Source: Streptomyces sp. NBC_01217
GTDB taxonomy: Bacteria > Actinomycetota > Actinomycetes > Streptomycetales > Streptomycetaceae
Direction of reading: 5' to 3'
Length of the DNA stretch: 64,000 bases
Assembly (NCBI RefSeq): GCF_035994185.1
Contig: NZ_CP108538.1
Span: 1,302,001 to 1,366,000, forward strand
A model generated the notes under the pieces. It searched no databases. It was given only the letters and a program-made list of their open reading frames with translations, and had not been told where the DNA came from. The position numbers and the translations under genes were made by a program. Below are positions 18,205-25,921 of the stretch, in pieces. Every line of letters begins with the position of its first letter. Positions within the stretch are counted from its first letter, which is position 1.

Positions 18205-19542
18205 ATGTCGGCCAAACCCGTCGCAGCACCCACCGCGGCGCCATCGGACCCCTTCAGGCTCATCCGCACCCGTGCTTACGTCATGCTCCTCCTGGCGGCG
18301 GCGATGCTCGGCGTCCCGGTCTCGGTGGTGGCGTTCGGCTTCCTCGCCCTCGTCCACAGACTCCAGTCGCTCACCTATGACGACCTGCCCAGGGCACTGG
18401 GCTTCGCGGGTACGCCGTCCTGGTGGCCGGTGCCGCTGCTCGCCGTGGCCGGCCTGCTGGTCGGGCTGACCGTCCGCCATCTCCCCGGGAAGGGCGGCCA
18501 CCGGCCCGCCGACGGCCTGATGAACACGGGGGCGCCCGCGGCGGTGGAGCTGCCCGGCATCGCCCTCGCGGCGCTCGTCTCGCTCGGCGTCGGGGCGGTG
18601 CTCGGTCCCGAGGCACCGCTCATCGCTCTCGGCGGCGGTCTGGCCGTGTACACGGTGCGCCTGGTCAAACCGGGCATCAGCCCCAAGGCGAGTGCCGTGG
18701 TGGGAGCGGCGGGGAGCTTCGCCGCCGTCAGCGCGCTGCTGGGGTCACCGCTGCTCGGCGCCTTTCTCCTGATGGAGGCCTCGGGGCTGGGCGGGGCGAT
18801 GCTCGGGATGGTCCTGGTGCCGGGCCTGCTGGCCGCCGGTATCGGTTCACTCATCTTCACCGGTCTCGGTTCGTGGACCGGCCTGGGGACGTACTCCCTG
18901 GCGCTCCACCATGTGCCGCACGCCCAGCAGCCCGACCTCGCCCAGTTCGGCTGGGCGGTCGCCGTCGGCCTCGCGGCGGCCTTCGCCGGTACGGGTATTC
19001 AGCGGCTCGCCCTGTTCCTGCAGGCCCACGTCGAGCGGCGGACGGTGGTGGCCACCGCGGTCATGGGTCTGATCATCGGTCTGATCGCGTTCGGGTACGC
19101 GCAGAGCACCGGCAGGGAGGCGTCCGGGGTGCTGTACTCCGGCGAGAGCGCGCTCGATCCGCTGCTCTCCGCCGGTGCGGGCTACTCGGTGGCCACGCTG
19201 CTGGTACTCGCCCTCTGCAAGGCGCTGGCGTACTGCGCGTCGTTGAGCAGTTTCCGGGGAGGCCCCGTCTTTCCGGCGATGTTCGTGGGAGCGGCGGGCG
19301 GAATCGCGCTGTCCCATCTCCCGGGGCTCAGTCTGGCGTCGGGCTTCGCGATGGGCATCGGGGCCATGTGCGTGGCGATGCTGAAGCTGCCCATGACCTC
19401 GGTGCTGCTGGCCACGCTGCTGCTGGGGTCCGAGGGTCTCACCGTCATGCCGTTGGTGATCGTCTCGGTCGTGGTCTCCTACGTCGTCACGCTCAGGCTT
19501 CTTCCTCCTCCAGCGGAGCCGCGCACAGCGCCCAGAGGATGA
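18205..19542 (+). CDS. ClC-family chloride channel/transporter
   Basis: This 445-residue polytopic protein shows the ClC helices and selectivity segments: GVGAVLGPEAPLIALGGG (a GxExP variant), then GSPLLGAFLLMEASG, and SSFRGGPVFPAMFVGAAGG near the C-terminus. It should move Cl- across the membrane, as a channel or H+/Cl- exchanger. The GPEAP sequence keeps the Glu of the external gate motif. ATG 18205 is preferred over ATG 18199 because GAGGAG (18190-18195) is 9 nt away and not 3. Its last 50 bp overlap the 3' end of the convergent DUF7144 gene. Confidence 0.88.
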   Translation: MSAKPVAAPTAAPSDPFRLIRTRAYVMLLLAAAMLGVPVSVVAFGFLALVHRLQSLTYDDLPRALGFAGTPSWWPVPLLAVAGLLVGLTVRHLPGKGGHRPADGLMNTGAPAAVELPGIALAALVSLGVGAVLGPEAPLIALGGGLAVYTVRLVKPGISPKASAVVGAAGSFAAVSALLGSPLLGAFLLMEASGLGGAMLGMVLVPGLLAAGIGSLIFTGLGSWTGLGTYSLALHHVPHAQQPDLAQFGWAVAVGLAAAFAGTGIQRLALFLQAHVERRTVVATAVMGLIIGLIAFGYAQSTGREASGVLYSGESALDPLLSAGAGYSVATLLVLALCKALAYCASLSSFRGGPVFPAMFVGAAGGIALSHLPGLSLASGFAMGIGAMCVAMLKLPMTSVLLATLLLGSEGLTVMPLVIVSVVVSYVVTLRLLPPPAEPRTAPRG

Positions 19543-19930
19543 AGACGTTGATGGCGATGAGCACGATGGACCAGAACGGGTAGAAGGGCAGCCACAGGAA
19601 GTGGGCGAGTGCGGCAAGCCCTGCGAACACGATGCCCACGACGCGCGCCCACAGTGCCCCGGTGAACAGCGCGAAGCCGACGAGGACGATGACGATGCCC
19701 AGGACGAGGTGGATCCAGCCCCAGCCGGTGAGGCTGAACTGGAACACGTAGTTGCGCGTGGCGACGAAGACGTTGTCCTTGGTGATGGCGGCGATTCCCT
19801 CGAAGATCGCCATCGCACCGCCGAAGATCATCAGGACCACGGCGAAGGCGGTCCAGCCGTGCCGGAAGGGTTGACGCGAGGTCGGGGTGGCTTCGGGCGC
19901 CACGTTCGGCCCGCTGCTGGCACTGGCCAT
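19493..19930 (-). CDS. DUF7144 family four-helix membrane protein
   Basis: A 145-residue protein with four transmembrane helices: AVVLMIFGGAMAIFEGIAA, a helix around GWGWIHLVLGIVIVLVG, RVVGIVFAGLAALAHFLWLP and IVLIAINVFILWALC, ending in an acidic EEEEA tail. This pattern matches the DUF7144 family found in actinobacteria, with unknown function. ATG 19930 has AGAGGAGG 6 nt upstream. The gene overlaps the ClC gene tail-to-tail by 50 bp, so the two transcripts would be antisense there. Confidence 0.85.
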   Translation of the reverse strand: MASASSGPNVAPEATPTSRQPFRHGWTAFAVVLMIFGGAMAIFEGIAAITKDNVFVATRNYVFQFSLTGWGWIHLVLGIVIVLVGFALFTGALWARVVGIVFAGLAALAHFLWLPFYPFWSIVLIAINVFILWALCAAPLEEEEA

Positions 19931-20002
19931 ATCGGCCTCCTCTGGTAGCAGAAGCGAACCGGCGGACCCGAGTGGGCCCGGCCGGGACTTCCCCGAATCA
20001 GC

Positions 20003-20674
20003 GTGGCACGACAGCACCCGGTCAGCAGAACAAGCACGTCCGGCTGTCACTCATGCCCCTGCTCATCTCCGGTCAGAGATATCGTCTCCGTTGCGAGAGA
20101 GACCGAAAGGGCGGAGTCCGGCTCCGTCGATGCCCGGCTCGCCGTGCGGCTGGGCGAACTGCGGGCCGGGCGCGGCTGGTCGCTGGACGATCTGTCCCGG
20201 CGCAGCGGGGTGAGCCGCTCCACGCTGTCCCGGCTGGAGCGCGGTGAGCTGAGCCCGACCGCGGCCCTGCTCGGCACCTTGTGCACGGTCTACGGGCGGA
20301 CCATGTCCCGGCTGCTGATGGAGGTGGAGGCCGAGGTGCCGCAGCTGGTTCCCGCCGCGCGGCAACCGGTGTGGCGCGACGAGGCATCAGGCTTCGTACG
20401 CCGCTCGGTCTCCCCACCGCACACCGGGCTGCGCGCCGAGGTCATCGAGGGCACGCTCGACGCCGGGGCCGCCATCGACTACGAGGACGCGCCCGTGTCC
20501 GGTGTGGAGCAGCACGTCTGGGTGCTGGAGGGGACGGTCGAGATCACCGTCGACGGGACCGTGCACACCGTGCGCAGCGGCGACTGTCTGCGCTTCCGGC
20601 TGCGCGGCCCTTCACACTTCCACTGTCCGGGCCCGGAGCGGGTCCGCTACGCGCTGGTGATCGTCCTGCCGTGA
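20003..20674 (+). CDS. XRE-family transcriptional regulator with C-terminal cupin
   Basis: The HTH lies near residues 50-100 (DLSRRSGVSRSTLSRLERG) and the cupin at about 150-220 (VEQHVWVLEGTVEITVDG, then DCLRFRLRGPSHFHC). Such regulators bind DNA through the HTH and sense a small ligand through the cupin. The start is uncertain: GTG 20003 is the only in-frame start before the HTH, yet it has no ribosome-binding site and yields an unusual Cys/Ser-rich leader. It is divergent from DUF7144 and directly upstream of the GNAT gene, the stop codon lying inside a 9-bp repeat array. Confidence 0.85.
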   Translation: MARQHPVSRTSTSGCHSCPCSSPVRDIVSVARETERAESGSVDARLAVRLGELRAGRGWSLDDLSRRSGVSRSTLSRLERGELSPTAALLGTLCTVYGRTMSRLLMEVEAEVPQLVPAARQPVWRDEASGFVRRSVSPPHTGLRAEVIEGTLDAGAAIDYEDAPVSGVEQHVWVLEGTVEITVDGTVHTVRSGDCLRFRLRGPSHFHCPGPERVRYALVIVLP

Positions 20675-20760
20675 GAGCCGTGAGAGCCGTGAGAGCAATG
20701 AGAGTCATGGGCGCCGCGAGCGCCGTGGAAAGCGTGAAAGCTGTGAAAGCCCCGAAAGGA
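20671..20760 (+). repeat. ten-unit degenerate 9-bp tandem repeat between the regulator stop and the GNAT start
   Basis: Exactly ten nonamers run from 20671 to 20760. The first two are GTGAGAGCC, followed by GTGAGAGCA, ATGAGAGTC, ATGGGCGCC, GCGAGCGCC, GTGGAAAGC, GTGAAAGCT, GTGAAAGCC and CCGAAAGGA. The array begins at a GTGA that overlaps the regulator's stop, stays open in the GNAT frame, and its last units provide the purine-rich ribosome-binding site for ATG 20770. Translated, it would encode repeats of the type VRA/VKA. Confidence 0.85.
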
Positions 20761-20769
20761 AGCCGTCTC

Positions 20770-21324
20770 ATGACCGAGATCGTCCAGGTGTCCGGACCCG
20801 AACTGGTCACCTACGCCGATGAGTTGGCCGCCCTTCTGGTGGAGGCCGTGAACGGCGGTTCGTCGGTGGGATTCCTCGCGCCGCTGGACCGTGACGCGGC
20901 GGCCGCCTGGTGGCGGGAGAGGGCCGGGGCCGTCGACGCCGGGCACCTTCAGGTCTGGATCGCCCGGAACGCGGAACGGGTGGCCGGGACCATCGCGCTG
21001 GTGCGGGCCCCGTTGCCGAACTCCCGTCACCGCGCGGAAGTGGCCAAACTGATGGTCCGCCCGTCGGCCCGCGGCCGAGGCCTCGGCCGTTCGCTCCTCG
21101 ACGCCGCCGAACGCTCGGCCGCCGAGGCGGGGGTCACGCTGCTGGTGCTGGACACCGAGACCGGCAGCTCCGCCGAACGGCTCTACCGCTCGACGGGCTG
21201 GACGGAGTGCGGATCGATTCCGGGTTACGCCGCCGATCCGGCAGGCGTCCTGAAACCGACGACCCTCTATTACAAGGCGGTCGGCGGGGCGGCCGGGTTC
21301 GTACCGATCAATGTGCAGGCGTGA
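20770..21324 (+). CDS. GNAT-family N-acetyltransferase
   Basis: This 184-residue GNAT protein would transfer acetyl from acetyl-CoA to an amine. The acetyl-CoA pyrophosphate loop motif is RPSARGRGLGRSLLDAAE (about residues 98-115), followed by AGVTLLVLDTETGSSAERLY and the C-terminal strand TTLYYKAV. ATG 20770 has AAAGGAAG about 7 nt upstream. An alternative GTG at 20671, overlapping the regulator stop as GTGA, would add 33 basic residues encoded by the nonamer repeat. The substrate is unknown. Confidence 0.88.
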   Translation: MTEIVQVSGPELVTYADELAALLVEAVNGGSSVGFLAPLDRDAAAAWWRERAGAVDAGHLQVWIARNAERVAGTIALVRAPLPNSRHRAEVAKLMVRPSARGRGLGRSLLDAAERSAAEAGVTLLVLDTETGSSAERLYRSTGWTECGSIPGYAADPAGVLKPTTLYYKAVGGAAGFVPINVQA

Positions 21325-21361
21325 CAATGGCAGTGGAAGTCACCCTCACAAGGAGAGCCTC

Positions 21362-21850
21362 ATGACGCTGTACGACATCCCCCTGCGCACGCTCACCGGC
21401 GAGCCCACCTCCCTGGCCGACTACCGCGGCCGGGCGGTCCTGTTGGTGAACGTCGCGTCGAAGTGCGGGCTCACCCCGCAGTACGAGGGTCTGGAGCGGC
21501 TCCAGAACACGTACGGGGACCGCGGCTTCACCGTGCTCGGCGTGCCGTGCAACCAGTTCGCAGGCCAGGAGCCGGGGAGCGCGGAGGAGATCCAGACCTT
21601 CTGCTCGACGACGTACGGTGTCAGCTTCCCGCTGCTGGAGAAGACCGACGTGAACGGCGAAACGCGCCACCCGCTGTACGCCGAGCTGACGGGGCTGGCG
21701 GACGGGGACGGCGAAGCGGGCGACGTCCAGTGGAACTTCGAGAAGTTCCTCATCTCGCCCGCGGGCGAGCCGGTCGCGCGCCTGCGCCCGCGTACGGAGC
21801 CGGAGGCCCCGGAGCTCATCGCGGCCATCGAGTCCCAGCTCCCCGCCTGA
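21362..21850 (+). CDS. glutathione peroxidase-like thiol peroxidase
   Basis: This 162-residue protein has the GPx signatures NVASKCGLTPQY (peroxidatic Cys35), LGVPCNQFAGQEP (including a resolving-Cys-type residue) and WNFEKFLI. It is a Cys and not a Sec enzyme and should reduce hydroperoxides, in actinomycetes most likely with thioredoxin or mycothiol systems since glutathione is absent. ATG 21362 has AAGGAGAG close upstream. It lies 37 bp after the GNAT gene on the same strand, so the two may be co-transcribed, and a large palindromic terminator follows. Confidence 0.93.
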   Translation: MTLYDIPLRTLTGEPTSLADYRGRAVLLVNVASKCGLTPQYEGLERLQNTYGDRGFTVLGVPCNQFAGQEPGSAEEIQTFCSTTYGVSFPLLEKTDVNGETRHPLYAELTGLADGDGEAGDVQWNFEKFLISPAGEPVARLRPRTEPEAPELIAAIESQLPA

Positions 21851-21860
21851 CCGGTTCCGC

Positions 21861-21907
21861 CCTCGATCGCCGGACGGGCCGGATTCCGGCCCGTCCGGCG
21901 ATCGAGG
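21861..21907. terminator. perfect 23-bp inverted repeat between convergent genes
   Basis: Bases 21861-21883 and 21885-21907 are exact reverse complements separated by a single T, starting CCTCGATCGCC and ending GGCGATCGAGG. The position between the glutathione peroxidase and acyl-CoA dehydrogenase stops makes a bidirectional terminator the natural reading. Confidence 0.85.
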
Positions 21908-21924
21908 ACACACGGGGCTCCGCG

Positions 21925-23151
21925 CTAGCGGATCGGCATGCCGGAGAGGGTGCGGGCGATCACCAGGCGCTGGATCTCGCTCGTGCCCTCGAAGATCGTG
22001 TAGATCGCCGCGTCCCGGTGCATCCGCTCCACGGGGTACTCACGGGTGAAGCCGTTGCCCCCGAGGATCTGGATGGCCTGCGCGGTGACCGTCTTCGCCG
22101 TCTCGCTCGCGTACAGCTTGGACATGGAGCCCTCGGCCGACGTGAACGGCTTCCCGGTGGCCGCCATCCAGGAGGCGCGCCAGACGAGCAGCCGGGCCGC
22201 GTCGATCTGCGTACGCATGTCGGCGAGCTGGAAGGCGACGCCCTGGTTGTCGATGATCGGCCGGCCGAACTGGGTGCGAGTCCTGGCGTAGTCGAGCGCG
22301 ACCTCGTACGCCGCACGGGCGGTGCCGACCGCCATCGCGCCGACCGCCGGACGGGACGCCTCGAAGGTGGCCATCGCCGCGTTCTTCACCCGCTCGCCGC
22401 CGGACGCGGCGCGCTCGCGGGCCCGGGCCAGGCGCTGGTCGAGCTTCTCCTTGCCGCCGAGCAGACAGTGACCGGGGACCCGTACGTCCTCCAGGACGAC
22501 CTCCGCCGTGTGCGAGGCCCGGATGCCGTGCTTCTTGAACTTCTGGCCCTGGGAGAGGCCGGGGGTGTTCGGCGGCACGATGAAGGAGGCGTGGCCCTTG
22601 GAACCGAGCTCCGCGTCGACCACGGCGACGACGACATGGACGTTGGCGATGCCGCCGTTGGTCGCCCAGGTCTTGGTGCCGTTCAGCACCCACTCGTCCT
22701 TGGCCCGGTCGTACACCGCGCGGGTCCGCATGGAGGCGACGTCCGAGCCCGCGTCCGGCTCGGAGGAGCAGAAGGCGGCGACCTTCACATCGTTCGCGTC
22801 GCCGTACATCTGCGGGATCCAGGTGCCGATCTGCTCCTCGGTGCCGTTGGCGAGGACGCCCACGGCCGCCAGGCCCGTACCGACGATCGACAGAGCTATG
22901 CCCGCGTCCCCCCAGAAGAGCTCCTCCATCGCCATCGGGATGCCGAGGCCCGTCGGGTCGAAGAACTGCTGGGCGTAGAAGTCGAGGGAGTAGATGCCGA
23001 CCTTGGCCGCCTCCTGGATTACGGGCCAGGGCGTTTCCTCACGCTCGTCCCACTCCGAAGCCGCCGGTCGGATCACATCCGCGGCGAAGCCGTGAAGCCA
23101 GTCACGGACCTGCTTCTGGTCATCGTTGAGTTCGAGCGTGAACTCGGCCAT
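21925..23151 (-). CDS. acyl-CoA dehydrogenase
   Basis: This 408-residue FAD enzyme should catalyse alpha,beta-dehydrogenation of an acyl-CoA. Family segments include AAFCSSEPDAGSDVASMRT (substrate/FAD loop), TKTWATNGGIANVHVVVAV, ARTRTQFGRPIIDNQGVAFQ and the C-terminal signature AIQILGGNGFTREYPVERM plus YTIFEGTSEIQRLVI, where Glu is the usual catalytic base position. ATG 23151 has a GGAGG site 5 nt upstream; GTG 23163 lacks one. It is divergent from a TetR regulator, with an inverted repeat between them, which suggests control by that regulator. Confidence 0.93.
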   Translation of the reverse strand: MAEFTLELNDDQKQVRDWLHGFAADVIRPAASEWDEREETPWPVIQEAAKVGIYSLDFYAQQFFDPTGLGIPMAMEELFWGDAGIALSIVGTGLAAVGVLANGTEEQIGTWIPQMYGDANDVKVAAFCSSEPDAGSDVASMRTRAVYDRAKDEWVLNGTKTWATNGGIANVHVVVAVVDAELGSKGHASFIVPPNTPGLSQGQKFKKHGIRASHTAEVVLEDVRVPGHCLLGGKEKLDQRLARARERAASGGERVKNAAMATFEASRPAVGAMAVGTARAAYEVALDYARTRTQFGRPIIDNQGVAFQLADMRTQIDAARLLVWRASWMAATGKPFTSAEGSMSKLYASETAKTVTAQAIQILGGNGFTREYPVERMHRDAAIYTIFEGTSEIQRLVIARTLSGMPIR

Positions 23152-23186
23152 TTTCCCCTCCACGTACTACCCTGAAAAACCACTCG

Positions 23187-23222
23187 TTACTTGCGGTAAC
23201 CGCAGTCTGTTACCGGCAAGTA
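23187..23222. promoter_or_regulatory. inverted-repeat operator between acyl-CoA dehydrogenase and TetR genes
   Basis: TTACTTGCGGTAAC (23187-23200) and GTTACCGGCAAGTA (23209-23222) form an inverted repeat with one base missing in the left arm relative to a perfect match and an 8-nt centre. Smaller nested symmetry (GTTAC-N5-GTAAC, GCGGTAACCGC) is also present. It lies in the 173-bp divergent region, a typical site for autoregulation by the adjacent TetR protein. Confidence 0.6.
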
Positions 23223-23324
23223 GCCTCTGTCAACCGCCCGGGTGCCGATCCGCATCCCGCAGGGCAGAGTGTTACGTTGCGCAGGCAGGACGCAATTGCA
23301 CGGCCAGGGGTGGGGAGAGGCGAC

Positions 23325-23975
23325 ATGGAGACCACACGACAGGCCGAGCGGCAGAGGACAGCGGCCGAGAGCCGCCGCCGCGAGCTGCTCGAGGCCGCCG
23401 ACCGCGTGGTGCTCAGGGACGGGCCCGGGGCCTCGATGAACGCCATCGCGGCGGAGGCAGGAATCACCAAGCCCATCCTCTACCGGCACTTCGGCGACAA
23501 GGGCGGCCTCTACCGCGCCCTCGCCAAACGCCACACCGATGCCCTGCTGATCGCTCTGCGGGCCGCCCTCGACGCACCCGCCGAGCGCCGTCGGCGCGTG
23601 GAGGCGACGCTCGACACCTATCTCGCGGCGATCGAGGCCCGCCCGCAGGTCTACCGCTTCCTCATGCACCCGTCCGACGACGCGGCGCCCTCGACCGAGC
23701 AGGGCTTCGATGTCGGACGGCACTCCGCCCCGCTGCTGCGCCGCCTCGGCGAGGAACTGGCCCTGGTGATCGCCGAGCGCGTGGACCTGGGCCCGGACAG
23801 TGAGGCCATGGCCCGCATATGGGGCCACGGCATCGTCGGCATGATGCACGCCGCGGGCGACTGGTGGCTGGGCGAACGTCCCTGCTCCCGCGAGCAGTTG
23901 GTGCGCAGCCTGGCGGATCTGCTGTGGGGCAGGCTGGCCGCCGTGGGCGACCGGCCCGGCGGCCCCGGGTTCTGA
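23325..23975 (+). CDS. TetR/AcrR-family regulator
   Basis: A 216-residue protein with an N-terminal TetR HTH (AIAAEAGITKPILYRHFGDK, about residues 46-65) and an all-helical ligand-binding domain. ATG 23325 follows GGGGAGAGG. Its divergent position relative to the acyl-CoA dehydrogenase, and the palindrome between them, suggest that it represses that gene and itself and responds to an acyl-CoA or related lipid. The effector is inferred from context only. It ends 14 bp from the convergent peptide deformylase gene. Confidence 0.9.
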   Translation: METTRQAERQRTAAESRRRELLEAADRVVLRDGPGASMNAIAAEAGITKPILYRHFGDKGGLYRALAKRHTDALLIALRAALDAPAERRRRVEATLDTYLAAIEARPQVYRFLMHPSDDAAPSTEQGFDVGRHSAPLLRRLGEELALVIAERVDLGPDSEAMARIWGHGIVGMMHAAGDWWLGERPCSREQLVRSLADLLWGRLAAVGDRPGGPGF

Positions 23976-23988
23976 GGGAGTGCGATGG

Positions 23989-24555
23989 TCAGCCGCCGGT
24001 CGCCCAGGGCGCCCGGCGGGCCGCGCGCAGCGCCCGCGCCCGGCGCAGCCCGGTCAGCCGGTCCGTGTAGACCGTGCCTTCGAGGTGGTCGCACTCGTGC
24101 TGGAGGCACCGGGCGAAGAAGCCGGTGCCGGTGACCCGTACCGGCTCGCCCTCGACCGTCACGCCCTCGACCACGGCACGGTCGAAGCGCGGGGTGCCGG
24201 CCTCGATGCCGGGCAGCGAGAGACAGCCCTCCGGGCCGCGTACGGTGATGCCGTCCGCCTCGACCAGCTTCGGGTTGACGAGATGTCCGAGGTGCCGGAC
24301 GTCGTCGTCGTCCGGGCAGTCGTAGACGAACACCCGCAGGGCGACGCCGACCTGATTGGCCGCGAGTCCGACCCCTTGGGCCGCGTACATGGTGGCGTAC
24401 ATGTCCTCGACGAGGCGGGCGAGGGAATGACCGAAGTCCGTGACGGGTTCGCAGGCACTGTGCAGCACCGGATCACCGAGCAGACTCATGGCACGAATCA
24501 GTCCGGAACTGCCGGGGATCGGGCGGTTTCGCATGGCGGCAATCGTACGTTCCAC
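23989..24555 (-). CDS. def: peptide deformylase
   Basis: This 188-residue metalloenzyme removes the formyl group from nascent N-terminal Met. All three motifs are visible: GVGLAANQVG (motif 1, with Asn in place of the usual Pro), EGCLSLPG (motif 2, metal-ligand Cys) and QHECDHLEG (motif 3, HExxH). The GTG at 24555 is favoured because GGTGGAGG lies just upstream; ATG 24534 is the alternative that gives the MRNRPIPG start often seen in Streptomyces. An additional paralogue elsewhere in the genome is likely, as Streptomyces usually has several. Confidence 0.93.
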   Translation of the reverse strand: MERTIAAMRNRPIPGSSGLIRAMSLLGDPVLHSACEPVTDFGHSLARLVEDMYATMYAAQGVGLAANQVGVALRVFVYDCPDDDDVRHLGHLVNPKLVEADGITVRGPEGCLSLPGIEAGTPRFDRAVVEGVTVEGEPVRVTGTGFFARCLQHECDHLEGTVYTDRLTGLRRARALRAARRAPWATGG

Positions 24556-24648
24556 GTGACCTCCACCTTCCCGGCGGTGCCGCGGTGCGGTCGCCGCGCC
24601 GGACATCGATAGGCTGGGCGTGGACCGATGCAAGGAGGATCTAGGACG

Positions 24649-25887
24649 ATGGCAGGCAACACGGAGCCGTTGTCGCCGCGGGCCAAGCTCGCCGTGACGG
24701 CGGGCAAGGCCGCGGCGGCGGTGTCGCGCGCCGCGGGGCGCGGCAGCGGATCGGTGATCGGCGGCCGGGTGGCACTCAAGCTCGACCCCGACCTGCTGGG
24801 GCGGCTGGCGCAGCACCTGGACGTGATCCTCGTGTCGGCGACGAACGGCAAGACGACGACGACCCGGCTGATCGCCGAGGCACTGCGGGCCGCGGGCCCG
24901 GTCGTGTCGAACGCGCTCGGCGCGAACATGCCGGCGGGCATCACCTCGGCGCTGGCGGGCGGCTCGGACTCGAAGTACGGCGTCATAGAGGTGGACGAGA
25001 AGTACCTCGCCGGGGTCGCACGCGACACGACGCCCAAGGTGATCGCGCTGCTCAACCTCTCCCGCGACCAGCTGGACCGTGCCGCGGAGACCCGGATGCT
25101 CGCGGAGAAGTGGCGTGAGGGGCTGTCCGGTTCCAAGGCTGTGATCGTCGCGAACGCCGACGACCCGCTGATCGTCTGGGCGGCGTCCTCCTCCCCCAAT
25201 GTGGTGTGGGTCGCGGCCGGTCAGGCGTGGAAGGACGACGCCTGGTCCTGCCCGTCCTGCGGCGGTGTGATGCAGCGCCCCGGCGACGACTGGTTCTGCG
25301 GCGAGTGCGGTTTCCGCCGCCCCGCCCCCAGCTGGGTGCTGCACGGCGACTACGTCCTGGACCCGCACGGTTCGGCGTGGCCGATCCACCTCCAGCTGCC
25401 CGGCCGTGCCAACAAGGCGAACGCCACCAGCTCGGCCGCCGTGGCCGCCGTGTTCGGTGTGCCGCCGCAGGTCGCGCTGGAGCGCATGTACCAGGTGCAG
25501 GCCGTCGCGGGCCGCTACGACGTGGTCACCTTCCTCGGCCGTGAGCTGCGGCTGCTGCTGGCGAAGAACCCGGCGGGCTGGCTCGAAACGTTTTCCCTGA
25601 TCGACCCGCCGCCCACCCCGGTGATCCTCTCCGTCAACGCCCGTGGCGCGGACGGTACGGACACCTCCTGGCTGTGGGACGTGGACTACACCCAGCTCGC
25701 CGGTCACCCGATCTTCGTGCTCGGCGACCGCAAGCTGGACCTCGCGGTCCGGCTCGAAGTGGCCGGTCTCGACTTCCGGGTCTGCGAGAACCTCGACGAG
25801 GCCGTGCAGCAGGCCCCGCCCGGCCGTATCGAGGTCATCGCCAACTACACCGCCTTCCAGGATCTGCGCCGTCGTGTCGGCAACTGA
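24649..25887 (+). CDS. murT: lipid II isoglutaminyl synthase subunit MurT
   Basis: This 412-residue Mur-ligase-type protein activates the D-Glu carboxylate of lipid II for amidation by GatD. The ATP-binding loop is SATNGKTTTTR and the central Mur-ligase domain contains VIEVDEKYLAGVARD and NLSRDQLDR. A four-Cys zinc ribbon typical of MurT sits at Cys201/204 (CPSCG) and Cys217/220 (CGECG). The C-terminal DUF1727 domain begins near NPAGWLETF. ATG 24649 has AAGGAGGAT about 8 nt upstream. The gatD gene follows after 34 bp, forming the expected two-gene operon for peptidoglycan amidation. Confidence 0.95.
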   Translation: MAGNTEPLSPRAKLAVTAGKAAAAVSRAAGRGSGSVIGGRVALKLDPDLLGRLAQHLDVILVSATNGKTTTTRLIAEALRAAGPVVSNALGANMPAGITSALAGGSDSKYGVIEVDEKYLAGVARDTTPKVIALLNLSRDQLDRAAETRMLAEKWREGLSGSKAVIVANADDPLIVWAASSSPNVVWVAAGQAWKDDAWSCPSCGGVMQRPGDDWFCGECGFRRPAPSWVLHGDYVLDPHGSAWPIHLQLPGRANKANATSSAAVAAVFGVPPQVALERMYQVQAVAGRYDVVTFLGRELRLLLAKNPAGWLETFSLIDPPPTPVILSVNARGADGTDTSWLWDVDYTQLAGHPIFVLGDRKLDLAVRLEVAGLDFRVCENLDEAVQQAPPGRIEVIANYTAFQDLRRRVGN

Positions 25888-25921
25888 CCCCGGCCCCGGC
25901 CACCTCCGGAGAGGACGAAGC

